Source of the DNA: Clostridiales bacterium
GTDB lineage: Bacteria > Bacillota > Clostridia > Lachnospirales > Lachnospiraceae
Assembly (NCBI GenBank): GCA_012519195.1
Contig: JAAYQP010000087.1
Location: 1-32,478 of the forward strand
Length of the DNA: 32,478 nt
Direction of reading: 5' to 3'
Part shown: piece after piece, positions 24,582 to 32,478 of the stretch
How positions within the stretch are numbered: position 1 is the stretch's first letter
Layout: every line of letters starts with the position of its first letter
Translations under genes and position numbers: made by a program
Notes under the pieces: model-generated
The model's input: only the letters and a program-made list of their open reading frames with translations
What the model was told of the DNA's origin: nothing
Database searches by the model: none

Positions 24582-25712
24582 ATGTTAAATCATAAGCCAT
24601 TACATCTTATAATTCCATTTGCTTTAGCTATATTTGGCGCTTTCATTCTACTGCCAAGCCATGTAACCGGTGAGGTAGCACCTATTACGGAGATGGAAGA
24701 TAAGCTAAAAAACATTTCCGAGGAAGAAAAAGAAGTTCTGGGCAAGCTCTTTACGATAACGCAAAAGATTGAAGAAATGGAATTGGAAGAAGCAAGGATA
24801 ACCGAAGAAATCAACCAATTAATGATAGATATACATAACATAGAACTTAGGATCGAAGAGAAACAGGCAGATTATGACCAGCAGTTAGATATCATGGAAC
24901 AGTTCTTGGTTCTTTATCAACGGGGTGGTCCTGCTTCCTATCTTGAAATTCTACTAAATGCCAATGATCTAACCACCTTTCTGAAAAGTATCAACATGAT
25001 TAAAGACATATCAAAAAATGTGAATGAACTTCTTGAAAGCATAGAAATTGCCAAACAAGTACTGGAAGAAGAGAAATTGAATCTAGAGGAGAGTCTGCTT
25101 GTCCTGGAGCAAAAGAAAGAGGAACTTCAGGAACCGATCCGCAGACAGAAAGAGTTAAAGAAGGAACAGGAAGATTATCTGGCCTCCCTACAGGAGAATA
25201 AGATCTATTATGAACAGCAGCTAAGAAATCTGGAACAGTTGTGGGCGGATAATCAGGTCATATTCTCAGAAATCGTCTATGAAATAAGTAAAATTGTTGG
25301 GGAAGGATATTTTGAGACATCGGATCTTAATCTAACTTTTTCCTTTACCGGTATAAGAGGTCATATCAAAGAGGAGACCTTTAATCAGATGCTTCAAGAA
25401 CGATCCACTCTGCCAGAAACAGTATTCACCTTCCTGCCAGATAAGATATTAATTAAGGTACCAGAAAAGCATCTGGAGCTCAGTGGAAACTTTACCATGG
25501 TGGAAGATAGTACAGTGAATTTTATCGCCGAGGAAGGCACCTTTTATGATATGCCATTAGAGAAATCCTCACTGGAGGAACTGTTCCGGGAGGGACCTCT
25601 GGTAATCAATTTTAAGAAAATGGCGGAAGGAAATGTTATCATCGATTTTTCCGTAACCAAGGTGGAGAGTCAGGAAGGTGCACTAACCTTTGAAATCAAG
25701 CCGATCTTTTAA
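24582..25712 (+). CDS. secreted/membrane-anchored coiled-coil protein, EnvC/PcsB-like N-terminus, no recognisable peptidase domain
   Basis: N-terminal hydrophobic signal; long coiled coil (about aa 35-220) containing EQFLVLYQRGGPASYLEILLNANDLTTFLKSINMIKDI, typical of EnvC/PcsB/CwlO-type coiled-coil regions; directly upstream of ftsE-ftsX-like genes. C-terminal about 130 aa is beta-rich and unassigned. Confidence 0.75.
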   Translation: MLNHKPLHLIIPFALAIFGAFILLPSHVTGEVAPITEMEDKLKNISEEEKEVLGKLFTITQKIEEMELEEARITEEINQLMIDIHNIELRIEEKQADYDQQLDIMEQFLVLYQRGGPASYLEILLNANDLTTFLKSINMIKDISKNVNELLESIEIAKQVLEEEKLNLEESLLVLEQKKEELQEPIRRQKELKKEQEDYLASLQENKIYYEQQLRNLEQLWADNQVIFSEIVYEISKIVGEGYFETSDLNLTFSFTGIRGHIKEETFNQMLQERSTLPETVFTFLPDKILIKVPEKHLELSGNFTMVEDSTVNFIAEEGTFYDMPLEKSSLEELFREGPLVINFKKMAEGNVIIDFSVTKVESQEGALTFEIKPIF

Positions 25713-25764
25713 AGTAATACTCATTTAGCAAGCCATGATTGTATGTGCTGGAATGGAGGAAAAT

Positions 25765-26442
25765 ATGATTGAAGCAAAAGGAGTTTCTCTGCGGTATCCG
25801 GATGGGACCGTAGCATTAAAGGATATTAATTTACATATTAAACCTGGTGAAATGGTCTATATTACAGGGCCCAGTGGCTCGGGAAAGACGAGTTTGTTAA
25901 AACTATTACTTGGAATTGAATTTCCTACCTTTGGTTCTCTTAAGGTTATGGATAAATCCATGGTAAGAAGCAGAAAAGGCAGAATTAATAAGTTAAGAAG
26001 AAGGATTGGACCAGTATTCCAGGAGTTTAAGCTGATTGAGGGAAGAACCGCACTGGAAAATGTTATGATTGGAATGCGGTTTCTTGGAAAATCACCTAGG
26101 AAAATAAAAGAGGAGGCAATCAATGCCTTAAAAAGGGTGGGATTAGAAGAGAAAATTTATTCTAAAGTGGAGAACCTCTCCTGGGGGCAACAGCAGAGAG
26201 TAGCAATCGCCCGTGCAGTAGCAAGAAAGCCGGCATTAATTCTTGCCGATGAGCCTACCGGTAATCTGGATTATGATAATGCAATCAATATTCTGAAGCT
26301 ATTGAATTCCTTTAAGGATAGCAATACAACGGTTATCATTACCACCCATGCAACTCATCTAATTGAGGGGCAGAAGGATGTAACCTATATCCATGTAAAC
26401 AACGGTTCTATTACCGTAGAACGGGAGGAACTCGCGGTATGA
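25765..26442 (+). CDS. FtsE-like ABC transporter ATP-binding protein
   Basis: ATG 25765 after ATGGAGGA; Walker [16 protein letters not shown]-loop [17 protein letters not shown] (FtsE-like), signature [14 protein letters not shown], Walker [14 protein letters not shown]; followed by ftsX. Confidence 0.87.
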   Translation: MIEAKGVSLRYPDGTVALKDINLHIKPGEMVYITGPSGSGKTSLLKLLLGIEFPTFGSLKVMDKSMVRSRKGRINKLRRRIGPVFQEFKLIEGRTALENVMIGMRFLGKSPRKIKEEAINALKRVGLEEKIYSKVENLSWGQQQRVAIARAVARKPALILADEPTGNLDYDNAINILKLLNSFKDSNTTVIITTHATHLIEGQKDVTYIHVNNGSITVEREELAV

Positions 26443-27332
26443 AAACATTCTTTTATAATATAGGATACTTTATGAAAGAGGCCTGGAGAACCATACGAAT
26501 GAACTTCTTATCGAACTTTTTCTCCATAATAGGAACCGGTTTAATATTATTTCTCTTAGGGTTGGTTACGGTCGGAACGATCATAGGTAATCAATTTATC
26601 ACAAAGCTATCTCAAGAGGCAGAAATAAGTGCTTATTTTGTTGAAGATATGGGTGTGGATGCCGCTAAGGAATTGGTCAGCGAGATCCAAAACATCCAAG
26701 GGGTATGGAATGCGAAACTAATTGATGAGATGCAGGCTTGTGCCATGATGGAAGATATGCTAGGAGAAGAAGCAAAGATTCTGGAGCTATTTGAGGATAA
26801 CCCCTTTAAAGCATTTATTGAGATTAGAATCGATCTGGATGCTATGGAAACGGTACTTTCCCAAGTGGCAAGTCTTGAGGGTATTGACTATGTCCGTGAT
26901 AATCGTGCCGTTTTAAAGCAATTGCAGAGTATTATTAGAGGAGTTGAGGTGGTTGGTTATTTAATAACCCTTGCAGTGGGTATCACTACCTTAATCCTAT
27001 TATCCCATATGATTCGTCAGGGAATTTATAATAATCGAGAGCAGATTAATACTCTTCGCTTACTAGGGGCTCCGGGCAGCTTCATCGGTTTTCCTTATGT
27101 CTTGGTAGGGGTTCTTCTTACCTTGCTAGGCGGTGGATTGGCAATCGCACTGCTAATACTTTTAATCGATGGAGGTTATCCTAAGATTAGTGGAACGATT
27201 CCATTTCTACCTCTGCCGTCACAGACCCTTTTAATTCAACAATCCGCTACTTTAATTGTAACGGTAAGTGTTATATTGGGAGTCCTAGGCAGCTTATTTG
27301 GACTTTCCTCCATAGGGAAGGATAATCGTTAA
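26439..27332 (+). CDS. FtsX-like permease
   Basis: 4-nt overlap with FtsE-like gene; FtsX layout: TM1, extracellular domain (EAEISAYFVEDM...LIDEMQACAMMEDMLGEEAKILELFEDNPFKAFIEIRI), three C-terminal TMs with REQINTLRLLGAPGSFI. Confidence 0.88.
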   Translation: MKTFFYNIGYFMKEAWRTIRMNFLSNFFSIIGTGLILFLLGLVTVGTIIGNQFITKLSQEAEISAYFVEDMGVDAAKELVSEIQNIQGVWNAKLIDEMQACAMMEDMLGEEAKILELFEDNPFKAFIEIRIDLDAMETVLSQVASLEGIDYVRDNRAVLKQLQSIIRGVEVVGYLITLAVGITTLILLSHMIRQGIYNNREQINTLRLLGAPGSFIGFPYVLVGVLLTLLGGGLAIALLILLIDGGYPKISGTIPFLPLPSQTLLIQQSATLIVTVSVILGVLGSLFGLSSIGKDNR

Positions 27333-27470
27333 GAAGAAATATTGAAATATGTGAAGTTAAAAAATATAATTACTAAGCTAGAAAACTTGCTTTTATATAT
27401 GATATTAAACTATTTAGTATAAACAAAAAATTATAAACAATTAAATAGATCGCATAATGGAGGTCAGACA

Positions 27471-28502
27471 ATGTACAGTTTTATGAATGATTACAGTGAG
27501 GGAGCACATGCAAGGGTTTTAGAATTATTAAAGCAATCGAATTTGGAGCAGAATACCGGCTATGGATTAGATGTTCATAGTTTGAAGGCGAAGGAATATA
27601 TCAAGAACAAAATTGGTAGAGAGGATGTGGATATTCATTTTATTCCCGGCGGAACCCAGACGAATCTTCTAGTTATTTCTTCATTCCTGCGTCCTCACCA
27701 ATGTGTTATCTCTGTAGATAGTGGCCATATTAATGTCCATGAGACTGGCGCTGTGGAAGCTACCGGTCATAAGGTGGTTACTGTTCCTGGGGAAGACGGA
27801 AAATTAACTCCAGAAGGAATTGCCAAAGTCTTGGAAGAGCATACCGATGAGCATATGGTTCAACCCAAAATGGTATATATCTCTAATACAACAGAGCTAG
27901 GTACCATTTATACCAAGGCGGAACTTACTGCAATAAGCAACTTCTGTAAGGAGAAGAAGCTTCTATTATTCCTTGATGGCGCAAGACTGGCATCGGCCCT
28001 TACCTGTAAAGCGAATGACCTCACCCTTAATGATATTGCTAGTCTTGTTGATGTATTTTACATCGGTGGAACAAAGAACGGAGCCTTGCTAGGGGAGGCA
28101 CTTGTACTATGTAATGAAAGTATGAAAGAAGACTTCCGCTATCTAATAAAGCATCGAGGAGCCATGTTGGCAAAAGGATTCGTAATGGGAATCCAGTTTG
28201 AAGCTTTGTTTGAAGATAATCTATATTTTGAGCTTGGAAAACATGCAAACCAAATGGCAGAGAAAATAGCAGAAGCTCTACATCAGGGAGGATATTCCTT
28301 CTATGCAACTCCTGGAACGAATCAACTCTTCCCTATCCTATCAAATAAAACCATTGATCAATTGGCAGAGAAATTTATCTTCTCCATACAGGCGAAAGTG
28401 GATTCGGATCATAGTGCAGTGCGATTTGTAACCTCATGGGCAACAAGGGAAGAGAGTGTTGAAGCCTTGATTAAGGAGTTGATACTGTTATCTTCGAAAT
28501 AG
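27471..28502 (+). CDS. threonine aldolase / beta-eliminating lyase family PLP enzyme
   Basis: FMNDYSEGAHARVLELL...NTGYGLD, FIPGGTQTNLLVISSFLRPHQCVI, GHINVHETGAVEATGHKV, LLFLDGARLASAL, DVFYIGGTKNGALLGEALV (PLP lysine). Confidence 0.92.
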   Translation: MYSFMNDYSEGAHARVLELLKQSNLEQNTGYGLDVHSLKAKEYIKNKIGREDVDIHFIPGGTQTNLLVISSFLRPHQCVISVDSGHINVHETGAVEATGHKVVTVPGEDGKLTPEGIAKVLEEHTDEHMVQPKMVYISNTTELGTIYTKAELTAISNFCKEKKLLLFLDGARLASALTCKANDLTLNDIASLVDVFYIGGTKNGALLGEALVLCNESMKEDFRYLIKHRGAMLAKGFVMGIQFEALFEDNLYFELGKHANQMAEKIAEALHQGGYSFYATPGTNQLFPILSNKTIDQLAEKFIFSIQAKVDSDHSAVRFVTSWATREESVEALIKELILLSSK

Positions 28503-28511
28503 GAACATTAG

Positions 28512-28796
28512 ATTGGACTTGGTTTTGTAATACTTCATCAGAATAGGATTGTTAGCGGAGCATCCTCCTATACGGTATACAATAAAGGCATTGAAATTCA
28601 AATTGATACGAAAGAGGAATATCAAAGAAGAGGACTTGCTCTTGTCTGTGCCTCTAAGTTAATACTTGAATGTCTAGATAGAGGGTTATATCCCAGCTGG
28701 GACGCAGCCAACAAAGGATCTGTAGCTTTAGCAGAAAAACTAGGATACCATTTTGATAAGGAGTATGAAACCTATTTGATTAGCGATTTTCGTTAA
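28512..28796 (+). pseudogene. 5'-truncated GNAT-family acetyltransferase remnant
   Basis: Open frame after in-frame TAG (28509-28511): IGLGFVILHQNRIVSGASSYTVYNKGIEIQIDTKEEYQRRGLALVCASKLILECLDRGLYPSWDAANKGSVALAEKLGYHFDKEYETYLISDFR*. GNAT C-terminal pattern (EYQRRGLA, AANKGSVALAEKLGY), no ATG/GTG/TTG start; absent from the ORF track. Confidence 0.75.
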
Positions 28797-28830
28797 GATA
28801 TAGCCAAAGAGTGAAGGGGGGAGTACCTTT

Positions 28831-30021
28831 ATGTTAACAAGGATTAATCAGAAGAATGGCGACCAACTATCGATCCTTGGTTTTGGTTGTATGCGGTTTC
28901 CAACCAAAGGAGGAGGAATTGATGAGGAACGGTCCATAAAAATGATACGATATGCCATCGAGAACGGAGTTAATTACTTTGACACCGCCTATTTTTATCA
29001 TAATGGAAAAAGTGAATCTCTACTGGGGGATGCTCTTACCGGAGGGTACCGAGAACAGGTAAAGATAGCAACAAAACTACCTCCTTTTATGGTAAGTAAA
29101 TTAGATGGAGCCAAGAAAATATTTGCAACCCAGATTGCAAAGTTAAAGACAGATTATATTGATTATTACCTCCTACATATGCTTACTGACAAAGCAACTT
29201 TTGATCGTATGGTGGATATTGGAGTAATTGATTGGCTCGAACAGTTAAAGAGGGAAGGTAAGATACACAATCTTGGCTTTTCCTTTCATGGCAGTAAAAC
29301 CGATTTTGAAGAGATCGTTCAGGCTTATCCTTGGGACTTTTGCCAAATTCAATATAACTATCTGGATGAGAATAACCAGGCAACCAAATCAGGACTGCAA
29401 CTGGCACATTCCTTAGGGATTCCAGTTATTGTGATGGAACCACTGCGCGGCGGTAAGTTGGTGAATAATTTGCCACCTGAAGTAATCAAAGCATTTCAAT
29501 CCTATGATAAGAAGAGAACACCTGCGGAATGGGCACTACGATGGATCTGGAACCATCCGGAAGTAAATGTAATTCTATCTGGAATGAGTGATGAAGCACA
29601 GGTTACAGAGAATATCAAAATTGCTTCAGATGCAGATGCCAATATCCTAACGGAGGAAGAACTAGAAGTATTCGATCAGGTTAAGGCAATTATGCAGGAG
29701 AAGACCAAGATTCCATGTACCAGTTGCGGATATTGCATGCCATGTCCTTATGGTGTCAATATTCCCGGCAGTTTTGCAAGCTATAATGATAAATACCTGC
29801 TAGGATTAAAGCAAAACCGGTGGAAATACATGCAAACCTTAGGTGTACTATCAAAGCAACCCTCCTATGCCTCCATGTGTAAGGAATGTGGTAAATGTGA
29901 GCGGCACTGTCCTCAAAACATAGCAATTCGTGAAGAATTAAAAAATGTTAAGAAAGAAATGGAAGGTCCATTTTTTAAACCAATCGTTCGAATTGCTCGT
30001 AAGATAACAAGAGTAGAATAA
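28831..30021 (+). CDS. aldo/keto reductase with C-terminal 4Fe-4S ferredoxin-type domain
   Basis: AKR motifs GFGCMRFPTKGGG, NYFDTAYFYHNGKSE, DYYLLHML; C-terminal CTSCGYCMPCPYGVNIP and CKECGKCERHCPQNI. Confidence 0.93.
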   Translation: MLTRINQKNGDQLSILGFGCMRFPTKGGGIDEERSIKMIRYAIENGVNYFDTAYFYHNGKSESLLGDALTGGYREQVKIATKLPPFMVSKLDGAKKIFATQIAKLKTDYIDYYLLHMLTDKATFDRMVDIGVIDWLEQLKREGKIHNLGFSFHGSKTDFEEIVQAYPWDFCQIQYNYLDENNQATKSGLQLAHSLGIPVIVMEPLRGGKLVNNLPPEVIKAFQSYDKKRTPAEWALRWIWNHPEVNVILSGMSDEAQVTENIKIASDADANILTEEELEVFDQVKAIMQEKTKIPCTSCGYCMPCPYGVNIPGSFASYNDKYLLGLKQNRWKYMQTLGVLSKQPSYASMCKECGKCERHCPQNIAIREELKNVKKEMEGPFFKPIVRIARKITRVE

Positions 30022-30137
30022 TAAAAGTTGAATTTTTACATACTTTAGAGGAAAAGATTATTGTATGTGCTGTGTGTAAAAATATTATACACATCATCAC
30101 ATAAAAATAATAAAAGAGTGCAGAAATGAGGTATAGA

Positions 30138-30605
30138 ATGAAAAAGATTGTACCCTCCCTATGGTTTGGTGATAATAATTGTGAAGAAGCAATTAATTAT
30201 TATGTCAGCGTATTTCCGAACTCGGAAATATTAAAAATTGAAAAGTATCCAGACGAAAGCTTAGATGAACATTTTAAAGGCATGGCAGGTAAGGTTATTA
30301 CTGCTGAGTTTACATTAAATGGACAAAAGTTTCTTGCACTGGATGGTGGTCCAATCTATCATTTCAATGAGGCAATCTCCATGACCATCGAATGTGAAAA
30401 TCAAGAAGAAATTGATTACTATTGGGAGAAATTATCCCATGTTAAAGAAGCGGAGCAATGTGGATGGGTTAAGGACAAGTTCGGACTCTCCTGGCAGATC
30501 GTTCCCTACAATATGGGAGAGTTATTAAAAACCGATGCCCAAATCCAATTGATGATGAAAATGAAGAAAATAATAATTAAAGATCTAGAAGAGGCAGGCA
30601 GTTAG
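30138..30605 (+). CDS. VOC/PhnB-like (3-demethylubiquinone-9 3-methyltransferase-type) protein
   Basis: ATG 30138 after ATGAGGT; PSLWFGDNNCEEAINYYVSVFPNSEILKIEKYP...GWVKDKFGLSWQIVP. Confidence 0.9.
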   Translation: MKKIVPSLWFGDNNCEEAINYYVSVFPNSEILKIEKYPDESLDEHFKGMAGKVITAEFTLNGQKFLALDGGPIYHFNEAISMTIECENQEEIDYYWEKLSHVKEAEQCGWVKDKFGLSWQIVPYNMGELLKTDAQIQLMMKMKKIIIKDLEEAGS

Positions 30606-30701
30606 AACGAAGAGACTTGAAAATTACCGGAATTAATGCATTAATCTTTATGATTATCGGCTCTGGTTATGCCAACAATCTCTAAATACGGTCCTATGAA
30701 T

Positions 30702-30752
30702 AGAGTCTTTCCATATCCTCATGTTAGAAAAGGATGCGGAAAGACTCTTTTA
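30702..30752. terminator. bidirectional terminator between convergent genes
   Basis: AGAGTCTTTCC (30702-30712) / GGAAAGACTCT (30738-30748) followed by TTTT. Confidence 0.75.
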
Positions 30753-30798
30753 ACATTAATCCATTATTTTAGGATAATTCATTCGTTTTCACTAGCCA

Positions 30799-31332
30799 TT
30801 ACTTTAGCCATTCCTCACGTAAAATATCCATATATACTTCGTCGTAAAACTGTCCTTTTAAATAATAGGATTGCCTTCTCCTTCCAATCTCTTTAAATCC
30901 TACTTTCTTATAGCATTGGATGGCTCTTTCATTGAAGGAGAACACTTTTAACATAATATTATTTAGATTCAGATAATTAAAACCATAATCCAGTAAAAGA
31001 TTTAGTGCTTCCTGGCCATAGCCTTGATTACGATTATCCTCATCTCCGATAAATAATCCCACAATGGCATTTTGCATTACCTGATTAATCTCGTTGAAGC
31101 CACAATTTCCAAGTAAAGTATCATCCTCTAAACGAACGATTGCAAACTGAAAACTGCTAGAACTTTTTTTGATCCATTCCTTTTCATCTTCCAAGGAAAT
31201 TATTCTAGAAGAATTCCCTAATCCATCCGTAGTTGCTAAGTCGTTTAGCCACTTTACATAGGTTTCGGCATCGTCTACGCTCATGGGAGATAGATAGATC
31301 CGGTTACCAACGAGTTTCTTAAAGTATTTCAT
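30799..31332 (-). CDS. GNAT family N-acetyltransferase (RimJ/RimL-like)
   Basis: Start ATG 31332 (MKYFKKLVGNRIYLSPMSVDDAETYVKWLND) after SD GGGGAGG; GLFIGDEDNRNQGYGQEALNLLLDYGFNYLNLNNIMLKVFSFNERAIQCYKKVGFKEIGRRRQSYY. Confidence 0.9.
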   Translation of the reverse strand: MKYFKKLVGNRIYLSPMSVDDAETYVKWLNDLATTDGLGNSSRIISLEDEKEWIKKSSSSFQFAIVRLEDDTLLGNCGFNEINQVMQNAIVGLFIGDEDNRNQGYGQEALNLLLDYGFNYLNLNNIMLKVFSFNERAIQCYKKVGFKEIGRRRQSYYLKGQFYDEVYMDILREEWLK

Positions 31333-31532
31333 AAGCATTCCTCCCCTGAAAATATTACTTAATAAATTATAGTTTTGTATATGGAATTCTCTGAATTGTA
31401 TACCATAAAACACTTTTTGTAAATATTGTTTACAATAAATATGCTAATCTATATATAAATGGGGTTATATGGCATATATTAATATAATGATATTATCATA
31501 TAAAATTTACGTTATTCTAGGGAGGTAACATA

Positions 31533-32384
31533 TTGAAAAGAAAGTTTGCTATTATTGTATTAGGATTATGTTTACTAATGTCTACAACCTTTGTAAGTGC
31601 ATCTACTGCATCTACAGTGAAGGCAACCATATCTAAATTAAAGATATATTTTAATGAGAAAAAGCTGAATGGTAATGTTCTAAGTTATAAAAATGAATAT
31701 TATGTTCCAGTTGATATTCTTAAAGAATATTTAGGATATGAAGTAAGCAAGAATACTAAAACAAACAAACTGACAATTTTAGAAAATGTAAATAAATCTG
31801 AACTTCAGAGCCAAATAAATAAATTAAAAAGTGAAGTTAAAGACCTTAACGAGAAACTGGAGTTGTATAGAGGAGATATCCCAGACGATTCTGCATATAA
31901 GCAAATTGAGGATGTTACGTATACCAATCAAAACAAACATATCTACAATATATATTGGAATAAGGTAACACCTTTTAAGATAAATGAAAAAATCTATGAT
32001 AAAAACATGTATGGTATTTATCTTCCAGGAAGAACCGATTATGGATACTATGATGATGGTGAGAATTATCCGACTATTTATTTTCCTAATAAAAATTTAG
32101 ATTATTCTAAATTTAAATTCTCAATCGGAATAGATGATCTAGCCAAGTCTTATAATTATGCCTATGGTACGAAAATAAAAATAACGGGATATTCATATAT
32201 ATTAGGAAACGATATTTTATTTGATCAATATATAAATAGAAGTTTAGATATTGAAACATTTGAAGTTGATATAAAAGGTTATGATAAAATAGGAATAACT
32301 TTTATTCCATATTATGAAGAAACATTTAGTGAACCGGGAGATTACTTTAGAATATATTATCCTGAATTATTCACGGTGATATAG
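31533..32384 (+). CDS. secreted hypothetical protein with copper-amine-oxidase-N-like (stalk) domain
   Basis: Start codon TTG after AGGGAGGT; signal peptide MKRKFAIIVLGLCLLMSTTFVSA; KIYFNEKKLNGNVLSYKNEYYVPVDILKEYLGYEVSKNTKTNKLTI resembles the stalk domain; short coiled coil; unassigned C-terminus. Confidence 0.65.
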   Translation: MKRKFAIIVLGLCLLMSTTFVSASTASTVKATISKLKIYFNEKKLNGNVLSYKNEYYVPVDILKEYLGYEVSKNTKTNKLTILENVNKSELQSQINKLKSEVKDLNEKLELYRGDIPDDSAYKQIEDVTYTNQNKHIYNIYWNKVTPFKINEKIYDKNMYGIYLPGRTDYGYYDDGENYPTIYFPNKNLDYSKFKFSIGIDDLAKSYNYAYGTKIKITGYSYILGNDILFDQYINRSLDIETFEVDIKGYDKIGITFIPYYEETFSEPGDYFRIYYPELFTVI

Positions 32385-32478
32385 AAAGTATAGTTTCACT
32401 CACCTAAATTCCTTAGCAGTTCATTTTTCGATATTAGTAAAATATTTACACTTAAAAAAGGGTATAAAATCCCTGTAC

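Noticed and set aside
30606-30686. Reading frame RRDLKITGINALIFMIIGSGYANNL* after the VOC gene
   Set aside because: Too short, hydrophobic and without a start context; not enough to call a gene fragment.
1-32478. CRISPR arrays, tRNA/rRNA genes, prophage or transposase genes
   Set aside because: No regularly spaced repeats, no cloverleaf T-loop signatures and no integrase/transposase-like proteins were seen.

Overview
This is an AT-rich Firmicutes/Clostridia-type (Lachnospiraceae-like) chromosomal window, mostly ordinary genes. In order it carries: murF (partial, -) and ddl (-); two small hypothetical proteins; a MATE transporter; rubrerythrin; ribosomal protein L25/Ctc; a membrane trypsin-like protease with C-terminal zinc ribbons; a lipoprotein; a REC-HDOD / REC-histidine kinase pair (-); an ArsR regulator with a CoA-disulfide reductase-rhodanese fusion; a YesN/YesM-type two-component system next to a YtfQ/YtfR/YtfT/YjfF-like sugar ABC transporter; an operon of a coiled-coil EnvC/PcsB-like protein plus FtsE and FtsX; a threonine-aldolase-family enzyme; a 5'-truncated GNAT remnant absent from the ORF track; an Fe-S aldo/keto reductase; a PhnB-like VOC protein; a GNAT (-); and a secreted stalk-domain-like protein. 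The most interesting unexplained signal is a structured 5' leader (about 24398-24581) before the coiled-coil/FtsEX operon. It has a three-way-junction-like fold whose closing strand (CTAATCTGC) can pair with either of two GCAGATTAG copies, the layout of a two-state RNA switch. I do not recognise it as a known riboswitch class. Other notable signals are a 35-bp direct repeat at 42-bp spacing upstream of the sugar-binding protein, an isolated 20-bp stem at 2994-3094, a structured leader before L25, and an unusual LSWGQ ABC signature in the FtsE-like ATPase. All calls are by eye; no database search or folding program was run.
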